A DNA stretch of 33,043 bases, taken from contig JAADII010000058.1 in assembly GCA_013151415.1 (NCBI GenBank), positions 1 to 33,043 of the forward strand, read 5' to 3'. Every line of letters starts with the position of its first letter. Position 1 is the stretch's first letter. A program made the translations under genes and the position numbers. Below are positions 1-11,871 of this stretch, one piece after another. The notes under the pieces were generated by a model, which saw only the letters and a list, made by a program, of their open reading frames with translations, did no database searches and was not told the origin of the DNA. The stretch is from Chloroflexota bacterium (GTDB taxonomy: Bacteria > Chloroflexota > Anaerolineae > J102).

Positions 1-238
1 CCAATTCCTGGACAGAAGCTTCCAACCGATCCATACGATGGTCAGCGCGCTTTTGCACTTCGATCAATTCTTTGAGGCTTTCTTCGGTGCGCTTCTGCGC
101 CTCGATCAATTCCTGGACCGAGCGTGGAAGTTCCAGGAAGTCTTCGCTCAAGATCAACTCGCGCAGCTCCGCGCGCCATTCGGGATATCGGTATAAGAGG
201 GAAACCAGGTCGTGATAATCGCGCACTGTAAAAGTCAT
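1..238 (-). CDS. N-terminal part of coiled-coil protein of unknown function (DUF3782-like), truncated by window edge
   Basis: Reading leftwards from an ATG at 238, an open frame continues to the window edge without a stop (79 codons seen). The protein starts MTFTVRDYHDLVSLLYRYPE, continues with WRAELRELILSEDFLELP, and then has repeated heptad-like segments (QELIEAQKRTEES, KELIEVQKRADHR) typical of a coiled coil. A Shine-Dalgarno GGAGGA (245-250) sits six bases before the ATG. Proteins with this start (a short 'HPEWRAELRRLIL'-like segment, then a Q/E/R-rich coiled coil) are common in Chloroflexota and cyanobacteria and often end in a PD-(D/E)XK nuclease-like domain (DUF3782 type). That C-terminal part is outside the window, so function cannot be assigned. 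The family match is from memory. Confidence 0.75.
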   Translation of the reverse strand, partial: MTFTVRDYHDLVSLLYRYPEWRAELRELILSEDFLELPRSVQELIEAQKRTEESLKELIEVQKRADHRMDRLEASVQEL

Positions 239-257
239 GGCCGATCCTCCGGCCTGG

Positions 258-284
258 ATTATAGCACAGCGGACATGATTTCAA
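258..284 (-). promoter_or_regulatory. Candidate extended -10 promoter for the leftward coiled-coil gene
   Basis: On the minus strand TGCTATAAT (266 down to 258) is a perfect extended -10. A TTGAAA hexamer (284 down to 279) lies 15 bases upstream, a short spacing tolerated by extended -10 promoters. The start site would fall near 251, giving a very short leader that just contains the GGAGGA ribosome site. Confidence 0.45.
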
Positions 285-390
285 AATCGAACTCATTCGT
301 GAAGGGCGAGCGCCCAAAGAAAATGGCAAAGGCTCACCAGATCATCTACACCGGGTGAATGGGGTGTTAGCGCGCTGACCGGAAAACGGA

Positions 391-396
391 TACAAT
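391..396 (+). promoter_or_regulatory. Possible -10 element (TACAAT) upstream of the large secreted protein
   Basis: TACAAT at 391-396 is a good -10 match about 74 bases before the ATG at 470. The best -35 candidate, TTAGCG (367-372), is poor and 18 bases away. This is a weak call based on one hexamer. Confidence 0.25.
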
Positions 397-469
397 GGAG
401 AACATGCTGCGTTCACAATCACCAACTCATCCCGGTTGAACTAATATGCGTATGCAAAGGAGGCGCACA

Positions 470-3400
470 ATGAAGGCTAAGCGTTTGCTAGTGGCGACTT
501 TTGCGCTCGCGCTGCTTGCCGTCGGCGCTCTTTGGCTCGTTAGGCCGCAGTCGGAGCCGAGCGCTTCGCCCTTTCAATTGCCCAACGAACTCCCCGATCT
601 AACCGTGGCCGCGCCCGGCGCGTCAGCCGATAAGCTAACGCCCAGGCCAACGGTGTCGCCTGAGCTGAAGGCCATGATGAACCGTTCGCGCGGTCGTCCT
701 CCGTTGCTGGCCGAAGATGTGCCGGACTTGCGACGCGATTGGTTTTGGAGTCAGCGCATTTATCCCGCCGATAGCGCCCCCGTGGATGCGAACATCAAAG
801 CGCTCGAGAAAGTGCGCGAACAAGGCATGAGCGCCCAGTCCATGGAACAAACATGGCAGTCTCTCGGCCCCAACTCCATTGAAAACGGCATTGTAGGTCT
901 TTACAATTGCACACAATACGATTGCAACGCCTGGCGAACCAATGTGAGCGGTCGCACCAAGGCCATTGTGTTCCATCCGCAAAATCCCAACATCATTTAC
1001 ATCGCCACCGCGGTGGGCGGGCTATGGAAGAGCACAGATGGCGGGAATAGTTTTACGCCGCTGACGGCCGATCAGCCTTCGCACGCCTTTCATTCCCTTG
1101 CTCTCGATCCCACCAACCCCAATATCATCTATGCCGGCACAGGCGAGATTCAGGGCTACTATGGCGTTGGTCTGCTGAAATCCACAGACGGCGGCCAGAG
1201 CTGGACTTTACTGGGAAAGGATATATTCAAGGGCCTGGTCATATCGGCCATCGTTGTGCATCCCACCAATCCCAGCACCATTTATGTGGCGACATCGATT
1301 ATGGTGCAGCCATTAGGCCAGGATTTTCCCCCACGCGGCGTATTCCGTTCGACCGACGGCGGCCAAACCTGGACAGCCCTGGCCCAATGCGAACGCTGTT
1401 ACGGGATATCAGACCTGGTCATGGCCGACAACAATCCGCAGGTGCTTTACGCCGGCGTCATGGGAGCCGGGGTGCTAAAAACCACGGACGGCGGTCAAAC
1501 CTGGACATGGCTTTCCAACGGTCTGCCCGACCGCGGCTTCAATCGCGTGGAGTTGGCCATCGGTCGAGGGGCGCAGTCGAATGTGCTCTATGCGGGGTTA
1601 GATGCGCGCGTCAATGTCGGCGGTCGGGTCGAACCCTGGGGTTTGATCTATAAGACCACGGATGGCGGGCAGAGTTGGACGCTATTACAAAACGCGCCCA
1701 ATTATTGCAGCTCGCAATGCGGCTACGACAATATCATTGCAGTCCATCCCACAAACGCCAACATTGTCTATATCGGCGGCAATCTCATCGGCGGCGACCC
1801 CTGGCGGGGTGTGGTGCACAAAACCACGGATGGCGGCCAGACCTGGCAAGACCTGACGCCCGGCACGGCCAACAACAAAATGGTGCATCCCGATATGCAC
1901 GCCATCACTTTTAAGCCCGGCAATCCCAATGAAGTTTGGATCGGCAATGACGGCGGCGTGTTTCGATCAACAGATGGCGGCCAAACCTGGGAACATGTAA
2001 ATGCAAATCTAAACACGCTGCAATTTATCGGCTTGGGCGTGCATCCCACCAACCCCAACATCGCTTTCGGCGGCCTGCAGGATAACGCCAAAGCTAAATT
2101 CGATGGCGCGCGATGGGTGGGGCTGGACACCGGTGACGGCGGCTTTTCGGCCATCGATCCGTTCGATCCCAATATTTGGTATGGCACGCGATTCAGCATA
2201 TCGGGCAGCGTGATTCAATTTCAACGCAACGACAAAGGGGGCACGCCCGCATTGGCCGATTGGCAACAAAAGGCCAACGGCATCGACATCAATGATCGCG
2301 TGCTCTTCTATGTGCCGTTCACGTTGGACCCCTCCACGCCCGGCGTCATCTATTTGGGCACTCATCGGCTTTATCGCACGGCCGACCGAGGAGACAGCTG
2401 GCAAGCCATCAGCGGCGATCTGACGCGCGGGGCCGACACCCGCGGCGCGATCAGCGCCATTGCGGTGGCGCCCAACGACCCCAACACCATTTACACCGGC
2501 TCGTCAGATGGCATTGTTTCGGTCACAAGCAATCGGGGCGGGCAATGGTCCAACATCACGGGCAATCTACCCAACCGCTACGTTTCCGACATCGCGGTCA
2601 GTCCCACCTCGGCTGCAACGGCCTATGTGGTCTTCAATGGCTATAACACTCATACGCCCAACACGCCCGGTCATGTTTTCAAAACCACCGATCGAGGCCA
2701 ATCCTGGCAAAACATCAGCAGCAACCTGCCGGATATCCCCGTACTGAGCATCGCCCTGGACCCGAAGAATCCGGGAACCATTTACATTGGCACGGACATC
2801 GGCGTGTTCCGAACCGTCAACGACGGCGCGAGTTGGACGTTTTTCAACCAGGGATTGGCCACCGTGCCGGTAGTGGAATTGGTGCTGAACAACACGACGC
2901 GACAATTATGGGCTGCAACTGGGGGGCGAGGCGTATTTCGGCTGAATTTGGGCGGCGCAGGTCCAACGCCCACGCCAACGCCCACAACCGGCCCGCTCAC
3001 TCAGCGTCTATGGATGCCCATGATGCGGCGGCTGCTCGCGCCCACGCCTCCGCCTCCTCCTAGCGGCCCTCGCCCTGGCCAATGGAAGGGTGACAAGGCC
3101 GAGTTCGCGGTCACTTCCGATCAAAAAGATGTATGGAATTTGCGCATCTTTGCGCCCGTGCCTGGCTGTCCCACCTGGGTCGCCAGCCCCGCGTTCTCGC
3201 GCATCCAGCAAAACGGCTTTTCGTTTGAAGTGAATCTGGGCGCAAATGGCTTTTGGTCAGGCCAGGGGACGTTTAGTTCGGGCACGCAGGCTTCGGGCAA
3301 GGCCACATTCCAAAATGTGTACTTTGGCACCTCATGCGGGACCTGGTCGGGTGAGGTGAACTGGACCGCGACCTGGCAAAGCGGCGGCGCTGATCCCACG

Positions 3401-4888
3401 GCCACGCCCACCCCCACCCCGCGACCGCCCACGCCCACCCCTTCCAGCACAACGGGCATCTATGGCCAAGTGCGTTACAAAGACGTAGGCATTGGCGGCG
3501 TCACACTATGGTTGCGGCGATGTCCAACCAGCGGCGCGTGCGACTTTGAAGCCAGTAAAGTGGCCAGCGCAGTCACCGACGCCAACGGATATTACCAATT
3601 CGCCAACGTTCCCACCCTGCCCGCGAATCATTACTATTTCGTCTACTATTTCAATCATGGCAATGGCGACAACACGCCCAACGACAAGTATTTGTGGCGT
3701 TGGTTTGGCCCAAACATCACCAGCTATTCGGCGGGCCAGAGCGTGAAGGGCGGCGATTTCGACATCGCCAACATTGCGCTCACCGGCCCGCGCGCCGAAC
3801 GCACCACCCTGCCCGCGTCCTTCACGTGGGAGTCGCGCTCCATCGCCGGCGAACACTACGCCTGGACATTGTTCGATTTAGACACGGGCAAAAATCTCTG
3901 CTTCTCTATACCTTCGACCAATCCCAGCTTCCAACTGACAGAGAGCGACTTCTTGAACGGATGCAATGGTCAATATGGCAAGAAATATGGCTGGTACGCC
4001 TGGGCTCTGGCCGGCTCGAGTTGGGATAACAACCAGGGTTTCGGCGATTCCTATTATTATGCGGCCATCACCTTTGAGAGTAGCGGCGGGCCAACAGCCA
4101 CGCCCACGCCCACCCATACGCCCACCTTCACGCCTACGCCCCAGCAACCCACGGCCACGCCCACGCCGGATCAAGGTCTCACCATTTCCGGCTATGTGCG
4201 CGCCAATGGCGTCGGCGCGTCGGGATTGGCGATTCAATTGCTGGGTTGCGCTTCAAGCTCTTGCTCAGTGTTGGCCACGACAACCACGGGCAGCGGAGGG
4301 TATTACGACTTCACGCATCTCACCCCGCCCGGACCGGGCGAATCTTATCGAGTGCGTTACGTCAATGGCCCTGAGGGGGGCAATTCCTGGAATCCCAACC
4401 ATCTCTATTACTGGGTGACCGGCCCCATCACCAACCTCAAGGCGCGTTCGCCCCAGGCAACGGCCAGCTTTGATGTGGGTGATGTCGCGCTGCTTTCGCC
4501 GCCGCATAACTACAGCGGCAACCTGCCAATCCCGTTCAGCTGGCAGGGCCGCGGCATCGGCGGCGACTACTACGCCTGGGCGCTGCACGACGGCTTCTCG
4601 GAGCTGTGTTATCAGAATCCGCCCAGCATGGCCACGAACTTCACTCTCGACCTCACCGGCGCCACCAATTGCGGACTGTTCTTGTACACGCCTTACAACT
4701 GGTATGTATATGTCACTGAAGGGCCGGGCTTCAACCAGGGATTCGGTCGTTCGGGTTACTATCGCACATTCACCGTCATAGGCGCGGCCGGCGCTCGCGA
4801 ACGGCGCATCCCCGGTAAAGAGCTCAACGAAATGCAAACCAGCCCCCTGGATCTGCCCAAAGGCCTGATTCCCACCGGTCAACCGTAA
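470..4888 (+). CDS. Large secreted BNR/Asp-box (sortilin/VPS10-like) beta-propeller protein with Pro-Thr linkers and duplicated C-terminal modules
   Basis: The ATG at 470 is chosen over the in-frame ATG at 446 because AAAGGAGG (456-463) lies six bases before it and the protein then begins with a clean signal peptide (MKAKRLLVATFALALLAVGA). The product is 1472 residues. Residues about 130-820 hold at least ten Asp-box repeats of the type S/T-T-D-G-G-Q-T/S-W, alternating with 'HPTNPNIIYAG' strands, typical of BNR propellers related to sialidase and VPS10/sortilin folds. After a TPTPTPT linker (about 833) comes a Gly/Trp-rich beta module (about 870-970), a second PTPTP linker, then two related modules (about 993-1203 and 1235-1437) with a 'GYYxFxxL' segment like carboxypeptidase-regulatory or SdrD-B folds, separated by a third linker. 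No LPXTG or C-terminal membrane segment is visible. I see no evidence for sialidase catalysis; a surface-binding or structural role is likelier. It stands alone, with a terminator right behind it. Confidence 0.85.
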   Translation: MKAKRLLVATFALALLAVGALWLVRPQSEPSASPFQLPNELPDLTVAAPGASADKLTPRPTVSPELKAMMNRSRGRPPLLAEDVPDLRRDWFWSQRIYPADSAPVDANIKALEKVREQGMSAQSMEQTWQSLGPNSIENGIVGLYNCTQYDCNAWRTNVSGRTKAIVFHPQNPNIIYIATAVGGLWKSTDGGNSFTPLTADQPSHAFHSLALDPTNPNIIYAGTGEIQGYYGVGLLKSTDGGQSWTLLGKDIFKGLVISAIVVHPTNPSTIYVATSIMVQPLGQDFPPRGVFRSTDGGQTWTALAQCERCYGISDLVMADNNPQVLYAGVMGAGVLKTTDGGQTWTWLSNGLPDRGFNRVELAIGRGAQSNVLYAGLDARVNVGGRVEPWGLIYKTTDGGQSWTLLQNAPNYCSSQCGYDNIIAVHPTNANIVYIGGNLIGGDPWRGVVHKTTDGGQTWQDLTPGTANNKMVHPDMHAITFKPGNPNEVWIGNDGGVFRSTDGGQTWEHVNANLNTLQFIGLGVHPTNPNIAFGGLQDNAKAKFDGARWVGLDTGDGGFSAIDPFDPNIWYGTRFSISGSVIQFQRNDKGGTPALADWQQKANGIDINDRVLFYVPFTLDPSTPGVIYLGTHRLYRTADRGDSWQAISGDLTRGADTRGAISAIAVAPNDPNTIYTGSSDGIVSVTSNRGGQWSNITGNLPNRYVSDIAVSPTSAATAYVVFNGYNTHTPNTPGHVFKTTDRGQSWQNISSNLPDIPVLSIALDPKNPGTIYIGTDIGVFRTVNDGASWTFFNQGLATVPVVELVLNNTTRQLWAATGGRGVFRLNLGGAGPTPTPTPTTGPLTQRLWMPMMRRLLAPTPPPPPSGPRPGQWKGDKAEFAVTSDQKDVWNLRIFAPVPGCPTWVASPAFSRIQQNGFSFEVNLGANGFWSGQGTFSSGTQASGKATFQNVYFGTSCGTWSGEVNWTATWQSGGADPTATPTPTPRPPTPTPSSTTGIYGQVRYKDVGIGGVTLWLRRCPTSGACDFEASKVASAVTDANGYYQFANVPTLPANHYYFVYYFNHGNGDNTPNDKYLWRWFGPNITSYSAGQSVKGGDFDIANIALTGPRAERTTLPASFTWESRSIAGEHYAWTLFDLDTGKNLCFSIPSTNPSFQLTESDFLNGCNGQYGKKYGWYAWALAGSSWDNNQGFGDSYYYAAITFESSGGPTATPTPTHTPTFTPTPQQPTATPTPDQGLTISGYVRANGVGASGLAIQLLGCASSSCSVLATTTTGSGGYYDFTHLTPPGPGESYRVRYVNGPEGGNSWNPNHLYYWVTGPITNLKARSPQATASFDVGDVALLSPPHNYSGNLPIPFSWQGRGIGGDYYAWALHDGFSELCYQNPPSMATNFTLDLTGATNCGLFLYTPYNWYVYVTEGPGFNQGFGRSGYYRTFTVIGAAGARERRIPGKELNEMQTSPLDLPKGLIPTGQP

Positions 4889-4920
4889 CGTTTACCCCCT
4901 CAAAACCCTCTAAATAAGTA

Positions 4921-4947
4921 AAGGGCGGGGTTGCGCGCTCCGCCCTT
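4921..4947 (+). terminator. Hairpin terminator after the secreted propeller gene
   Basis: AAGGGCGG (4921-4928) pairs perfectly with CCGCCCTT (4940-4947), extendable by two pairs inward. It is preceded by an A-rich stretch and followed by GTTGT, a weak T-tract. It lies 33 bases past the stop codon at 4888. Confidence 0.6.
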
Positions 4948-4964
4948 GTTGTATATGTCGCTCC

Positions 4965-5006
4965 GACGATGGACGATAGGAATGGCGACTTCTATCGTCC
5001 GTCGTC
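4965..5006. repeat. Heptad-type inverted repeat, unit GACGATG/GACGATA
   Basis: GACGATGGACGATAG (4965-4979) pairs with CTATCGTCCGTCGTC (4992-5006). All 15 positions pair, one as a G-T wobble, around a 12-base loop. Each arm is two copies of a 7-base unit (GACGATR). The same unit occurs in the hairpins at 22524 and 32878 and, as GGGACGACGG, in the terminator stem at 7781. Confidence 0.75.
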
Positions 5007-5214
5007 CTACACTCTAACGAAACACTAACGCATATCTGATACAGAGCATATCCAGCCGCGGTTGAATAGAGGCTGCGGGCTGATGGCTCCGTATATCAAC
5101 GATCCCGGACCAAATGCACATCCAAGCCACTCACGAACCCAGGTCATTGAATTTTAGCCGTTGATCTTGAACCCCCACAATATAAAAACTACAAGCACGA
5201 GGAGCATAGTTTAT

Positions 5215-7761
<2,547 letters not shown>

Positions 7762-7780
7762 ATGGCGCGAAACGCCAGAG

Positions 7781-7824
7781 AATGGGACGACGGCTTTTTA
7801 AGAGCCGTCGTCCCATTGCTTTTT
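7781..7824. terminator. Strong terminator between convergent lon and radC
   Basis: AATGGGACGACGGCT (7781-7795) and AGCCGTCGTCCCATT (7803-7817) form a perfect 15-bp stem with a 7-base loop, followed by GCTTTTT (7818-7824). This is a textbook intrinsic terminator for lon. The stem can also form from the radC side, though without a T-run there. The GGGACGACGG core resembles the GGACGAT unit of the heptad hairpins elsewhere in the window. Confidence 0.9.
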
Positions 7825-7861
7825 GCATTTTGCGAACGAGTTGCAAAGCGCTTGATCAGGC

Positions 7862-8575
7862 TCAGCCAGGAAAGGAGACCCCCTGCTCCTTCAAACTCAC
7901 CCAGGCTCCGCGCCCCAACACCAGATGGTCCAACACGTCGATGCCCAGCAGTTTTCCAGCTTCCACAATGCGCCGCGTGAGGCTCACATCTTCGGGCGAA
8001 GGGGTGGGATCGCCGCTAGGATGGTTGTGTGCGATGATGATGGCGGAAGCATTGCGCCGCACAGCCTCCTTGAATAATTCGCCGATGCGGATCTCTACAT
8101 GATTCAACATGCCTTTATAAACAGTGGGCATAGCGATAACCTGGCTGCGCGCGTCTATGAGCACGACCTTGACATGCTCTTGGTCGGCGTAAGCCAGCTC
8201 GGCCAAAAGCAACCGCGCCACATCGTCCGGCGTGTTGACGCGCGTTCGCTCATCGGGGTTGGCCATCATATAACGGCGCCCCAATTCGCGAGCCGCCAGA
8301 ATTTGCGCGGCCTTGGCCGCGCCCACACCATGATGCTGTTGCAGCTCCTCATAGCTGGCATTCATCAGCGAACCCAAATCGCGATAATATCGCATGAGCG
8401 CGGTGGCCATATCTAAAACATTGACGCCCTGTGCGCCGCTGCGCAGCACAATGGCCAGCAATTCGGCGTCGGTCAACGCCTCGGGACCCATCTTCGCCAA
8501 GCGCTCGCGCGGTCGTGAGTCCTTCGGGAGATCATGGATGGTGTAATAACGCCGAAGCGCCGAATCCGCGGCCAC
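7862..8575 (-). CDS. radC: RadC family JAB/MPN-domain protein
   Basis: The 237-residue protein has an N-terminal helix-hairpin-helix-like region (about 10-110; 'GPEALTDAELLAIVLRSG', 'HHGVGAAKAAQ') and a C-terminal JAB1/MPN-type metal-binding domain with the RadC signature HNHPSGDPTPSPED, which carries the two His and the Asp expected for zinc. The start is GTG at 8575; the segment GGGGAGT lies 8-14 bases upstream, right at the stop codon of the gene before it, so the two are probably co-transcribed. RadC is historically called a DNA repair protein, but that role is not established; the fold suggests a metalloprotease- or deubiquitinase-like hydrolase. Length is normal for the family. Confidence 0.93.
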   Translation of the reverse strand: MAADSALRRYYTIHDLPKDSRPRERLAKMGPEALTDAELLAIVLRSGAQGVNVLDMATALMRYYRDLGSLMNASYEELQQHHGVGAAKAAQILAARELGRRYMMANPDERTRVNTPDDVARLLLAELAYADQEHVKVVLIDARSQVIAMPTVYKGMLNHVEIRIGELFKEAVRRNASAIIIAHNHPSGDPTPSPEDVSLTRRIVEAGKLLGIDVLDHLVLGRGAWVSLKEQGVSFPG

Positions 8576-8590
8576 AATGCTTTTACTCCC

Positions 8591-9148
8591 CTATTGCTCG
8601 CTCCAGTTGTCCTCCAACATGGTGCGCAGTTTACGACGACGTTCGGCCGAAAGCTGCAATCGATGGAGCACCTGGTCCAATTGTTCTTGCAACTCATGGG
8701 CGCCGCTCGTATCGGACCTTGCCAGGTTTCGCTTTCTCAATCGAGAAGGGGTTGACCTGGTGGTGCGTTCGCGGCGGGCCATGCCCACCGCCTCGAGCCA
8801 CACATCCACGAGCCCTCCATCATCATCCAACATTTCCACCGGCATTTCCACCACCAAGGTCATACGACCGCTTTCATCGAAATCGACCGCGTGGCGCACC
8901 TCAGGCAGATCGCTTTCCTCGATATCCATGGCCTTCGACGGAGCATCGCCTCGCGCAACAACAACCGGCGTTGATGTTGCGGGCTTTTCCGCTTCGGCCT
9001 CGGGCGAGGAGCGAGGCGAGACCTCATTTGCAACCGCAACCGGCGGACGCCAACCAATCAGTCGAGCGCCAAGATAAAGGCCCAGCACTATGAAACCGGC
9101 TAAAATGAGACCCTGAAGGATCCAGTTTGTAATCAGTATCCAGTCCAC
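8591..9148 (-). CDS. Hypothetical protein with one N-terminal membrane segment
   Basis: I do not recognise a family. The 185-residue product starts at GTG 9148 (no clear ribosome site) with MDWILITNWILQGLILAGFI, one hydrophobic helix (about 8-28). A Pro/Ala/Glu-rich stretch follows (about 35-75), then an acidic beta-like segment (DLPEVRHAVDFDESGRMTLVVEMPVEML) and a basic helical tail (LDQVLHRLQLSAERRRKLRTML). The layout suggests a membrane-anchored cytoplasmic protein. It lies 15 bases upstream of radC and reads into it, so a shared transcript is likely. A GTG start without SD leaves the exact N-terminus open, though the hydrophobic helix supports it. Confidence 0.7.
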   Translation of the reverse strand: MDWILITNWILQGLILAGFIVLGLYLGARLIGWRPPVAVANEVSPRSSPEAEAEKPATSTPVVVARGDAPSKAMDIEESDLPEVRHAVDFDESGRMTLVVEMPVEMLDDDGGLVDVWLEAVGMARRERTTRSTPSRLRKRNLARSDTSGAHELQEQLDQVLHRLQLSAERRRKLRTMLEDNWSEQ

Positions 9149-9273
9149 GGGGCAATTAAAAAGTTATCGGTGATTCGCACCAGCAGGCCAGAGGCTTGAA
9201 AATTCGGATATTGAACGCTATTTGTTGAAACAGTATACACATTCTCGCGCTCTTGCGCAATGCCAAACTCATC

Positions 9274-9888
9274 ATGACCGAACAATCCTCTTCTCTCAAC
9301 CCCGAACCTGAACCTCTCTCTCCCGCCTGGTGGGACAAACGCTATCGAGAAGCTGACGCGCCTTGGGATCAAGGCGTCGTCGCTCCTGAAGTAAAGGCCT
9401 TTGCAGCCGAGCATCCCGGTGGCGGTCGTCGCGCGCTGGACATCGGCTGCGGCACAGGAACTCATGGTCGTGAGCTGGCCCGCCGCGGCTATCGCGTTGT
9501 TGGAATCGATCTCTCGCACGTGGCGCTGCGTCGAGCATTGGATGCGGCCAGCGCCGAAGCATTGGACTGGCTAAGCGTGCAGGGCAGCGCAACCGACATC
9601 GCCATGCTGGCGACAACATTCGCCGCGGCATTGGATGTGGGCTGTTTTCACGCCCTCACCGAGGCCATGCAGGAAGCCTATGCCGCCGGATTGACTCGTC
9701 GCCTGGCCTCGGAAGCCTACTATTTACTCTATACGGTGCACCCGCGCGAAGAGGGGCAAACCGGCCCACCCGGCGTCGCTCCCGAACAGATCGAGCGCGT
9801 GTTCGGCCCGCGACTGACCCTTGTCTGGAAACAAGAAGGCTGGCAAGGCGAGCGCCAGGCGGATTGGTGGCTGTGGCGCAAACCTTAA
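9274..9888 (+). CDS. Class I SAM-dependent methyltransferase (TPMT/TehB-like)
   Basis: The 204-residue protein has the SAM-binding motif I LDIGCGTGTHG (about residues 55-65), an acidic end of strand 2 (VVGIDLS), and an N-terminal 'WWDKRYREADAPWDQG' segment typical of thiopurine methyltransferase-like and tellurite-resistance-like methyltransferases. The substrate cannot be read from sequence; small thiol, selenium or tellurium compounds are possibilities within that family. The ATG at 9274 (MTEQSSS) is chosen over an in-frame TTG at 9253 because the first seven codons look non-coding; neither has a good SD. It is divergent from the 9148 gene and ends at a shared bidirectional terminator. Confidence 0.85.
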   Translation: MTEQSSSLNPEPEPLSPAWWDKRYREADAPWDQGVVAPEVKAFAAEHPGGGRRALDIGCGTGTHGRELARRGYRVVGIDLSHVALRRALDAASAEALDWLSVQGSATDIAMLATTFAAALDVGCFHALTEAMQEAYAAGLTRRLASEAYYLLYTVHPREEGQTGPPGVAPEQIERVFGPRLTLVWKQEGWQGERQADWWLWRKP

Positions 9889-9891
9889 GAA

Positions 9892-9925
9892 GAGCGGCCA
9901 GCCGGGATGATACGGCTGGCCGCTC
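9892..9925. terminator. Bidirectional terminator between methyltransferase and ABC permease genes
   Basis: GAGCGGCCAGCCG (9892-9904) and CGGCTGGCCGCTC (9913-9925) form a perfect 13-bp GC-rich stem with an 8-base loop. ATTATTT follows on the plus strand and TTCTT on the minus strand, so it can serve both convergent genes. Confidence 0.85.
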
Positions 9926-9934
9926 ATTATTTAA

Positions 9935-10921
9935 TCACGCCCGGATCTCCTGCCGCTGGAACAGCACGTAGGCGAGAGCGAAAAGGAGAATCGTGACCGC
10001 GATGAGGCCGGTCAGTTGGGGCCAGATGAGCAATACGCTCTGCGAAAGGGGTAGGGGAGAGCCGAGGATGGCCCCCTCCCACTGAATGGGCAGCACCAGC
10101 CCCATCGAACGCAAAGCCGGATTCAGCAGCGCCAAGAGGATCTCGGTGTAGAGCGTGTTCGGCGAGAGTCGCGAAAGCGCGATTTGCAACTCGGTCTGGG
10201 CGATGATCTCTTGCGGCAGGCCAATGCGCACAGGCCGCAACGTTTGCGCAATCAGCCCCACCAACATGGACCAGAACACGGTGAAGAAGAGCCAGGTGGC
10301 CAGCGACGCCAGGGCCGCTGTTGCGGCCTGCCGAAACCGCACCGAAAACAACATGGCCAACGCCAGCCAAAATCCACCATAGAAAATGGTGGCGACCAGG
10401 AAGATCAGAAGTCGAGCCACTTCTTCACCGCCTGGCGGCAAGCCCAGACCAATAATGCCCATGCCAATGATTAGCAGCCATATGGCCGTGAACACCAACG
10501 CAAGAGTGAAAAAGCCGGCCAGAAACTTGCCCATTAGCAAGGCGTCGCGATAGATGGGCTGGGCCAGAAGCCGCGACATGGTGCGGCGACTAAACTCGCC
10601 ATTGATGGCATCGAAACCCAGAGCGATGGCGATGAGCGGCACAAGGAAGACCAGAAAACCCACAAACGCGGGCAATGGCTCGCGCGAAGTGGTGAACAGC
10701 TTGAGAAAGAGGAAAGGATCGCGGCCAATGGTGCTGCGAATGTTCAACATGGCCGCGTACACCGCGCCCACCGCGGTCAACAAGATCAATATCTCTAGAA
10801 TGCGCATGCGGGTGCTGGTGAGATGATCGGCCATCTCCTTGAGCACCACGGCCCACAGGCCCGTCCAGGGCGAGCCTTCGCGAGCGCGAGGGATGGCATC
10901 TTGTTTAGCTTGCGCGGCCAT
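9935..10921 (-). CDS. ABC-2 type transporter permease
   Basis: The 328-residue integral membrane protein has about six hydrophobic helices, including [55 protein letters not shown] and [20 protein letters not shown] hydrophilic '[22 protein letters not shown]' segment after the second helix is typical of ABC-2/NosY-like exporter permeases, probably the coupling region. The ATG at 10921 is chosen because GGAGGT lies just upstream. The start overlaps the end of the ATPase gene by 17 bases, so the two are translationally linked. It is the last gene of the operon with the ATPase and the NEW3 protein. The transported substrate is unknown. Confidence 0.9.
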   Translation of the reverse strand: MAAQAKQDAIPRAREGSPWTGLWAVVLKEMADHLTSTRMRILEILILLTAVGAVYAAMLNIRSTIGRDPFLFLKLFTTSREPLPAFVGFLVFLVPLIAIALGFDAINGEFSRRTMSRLLAQPIYRDALLMGKFLAGFFTLALVFTAIWLLIIGMGIIGLGLPPGGEEVARLLIFLVATIFYGGFWLALAMLFSVRFRQAATAALASLATWLFFTVFWSMLVGLIAQTLRPVRIGLPQEIIAQTELQIALSRLSPNTLYTEILLALLNPALRSMGLVLPIQWEGAILGSPLPLSQSVLLIWPQLTGLIAVTILLFALAYVLFQRQEIRA

Positions 10922-11855
10922 GTTCCACCTCCTCGAAATAGTGCGTGTAAATGTCGTCGAGGCTGGGGACCTCAACGCTCAAACCATACAGCTTGCCCCC
11001 GGCCTTCACCGCCGCGGCCGCCGCTTCGGCGCGCAGATCACTGCGAGCGACAAGTTCGTAGCGATTCTTTCCCGCCCGCTGCACTTTGCTGACCCCGGAC
11101 ACGGCTTTCAAGGCCGGGATCATCTTATCGGCCGGCCCTTCCACTTCCAAATAGATGCGATAACCGCTATCCAGAATCTTCTTGGCCAGCTCAGCCACCG
11201 TGCCCGAGACAGCCATGCGACCGCGATTGAACAGACCCACTCGATCGCACACGGCCTGGACCTGATGCAAAAGATGCGAGGCCAACAAGATGGTGATGCC
11301 TTCCTCTTTCAGTTCCAGGATGTTTTGCAAAAAAGCATGGGCGCCTTCCGGATCAAGGCCCTGAGTGGGCTCATCCATGATGATGATCTCAGGACGCTTG
11401 ATGAGCACATCGGCCACGCCCAAACGTTGTTTCATGCCTCGAGAAAAGGTGCCTACAGGTCGATCGGCCACCTCATGCAGGCCCACGCGCGTCAACGCGG
11501 CCTCGATGCGTTCATCCGCCTCTTTACGAGATAAACCGTTCAGTTTGGCTGTATAACTCAGGTTTTCACGGGCGGTCAATTCGTCGTAAAAGCCGATCTG
11601 ATCCGGAAGATAGCCCACGCGGGCCTTGACGCTAAGAGGTTGGCGCGCGGGGTCCAAATTCAACACCCGAACTTCACCCGCGGTGGGTTCTGTAAGACCT
11701 AATAGCATGAGAATGGTGGTGGTCTTGCCAGAGCCATTGGGCCCAAGCAAGCCAAATATCTCGCCGCGGTGAATGGTCAGGTTGAGTTTGTCCACCGCGA
11801 CCACGCCGTTGTAGCGTTTGGTCAGGCCCTTGGTTCGGATGACGACTTTGCTCAT
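10905..11855 (-). CDS. ABC transporter ATP-binding protein (CcmA/NosF-like)
   Basis: The 316-residue ATPase is the energy subunit for the permease just downstream. Walker A is GPNGSGKTT (about 38-46), the ABC signature is FSRGMKQRL, and Walker B is [15 protein letters not shown], followed by the switch His in '[11 protein letters not shown]'. The C-terminal 90 residues form the extra domain common in ABC-2 exporter ATPases. The ATG at 11855 ([10 protein letters not shown]) has AAGGAGG seven bases upstream; the frame extends further upstream but overlaps the preceding gene in an unlikely reading. It starts 16 bases after the NEW3 gene. Confidence 0.95.
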   Translation of the reverse strand: MSKVVIRTKGLTKRYNGVVAVDKLNLTIHRGEIFGLLGPNGSGKTTTILMLLGLTEPTAGEVRVLNLDPARQPLSVKARVGYLPDQIGFYDELTARENLSYTAKLNGLSRKEADERIEAALTRVGLHEVADRPVGTFSRGMKQRLGVADVLIKRPEIIIMDEPTQGLDPEGAHAFLQNILELKEEGITILLASHLLHQVQAVCDRVGLFNRGRMAVSGTVAELAKKILDSGYRIYLEVEGPADKMIPALKAVSGVSKVQRAGKNRYELVARSDLRAEAAAAAVKAGGKLYGLSVEVPSLDDIYTHYFEEVEHGRAS

Positions 11856-11871
11856 ATTGCGCCTCCTTGCC

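Larger units (their letters stand above)
4889..5214. other. Intergenic region between propeller gene and lon (326 bases)
   Basis: It holds the terminator at 4921-4947 and the GACGATG-type hairpin at 4965-5006. I see no open frame worth calling, no CIRCE-type heat-shock operator and no convincing -35/-10 pair with good spacing. An AT-rich segment at 5181-5190 (TATAAAAACT) could hold the lon -10, but no well-placed -35 is present. Confidence 0.5.

Noticed and set aside
446-469. ATG at 446 as start of the large secreted protein
   Set aside because: The strong AAAGGAGG at 456-463 lies between it and the ATG at 470, and the added residues would put extra charges before the signal peptide.
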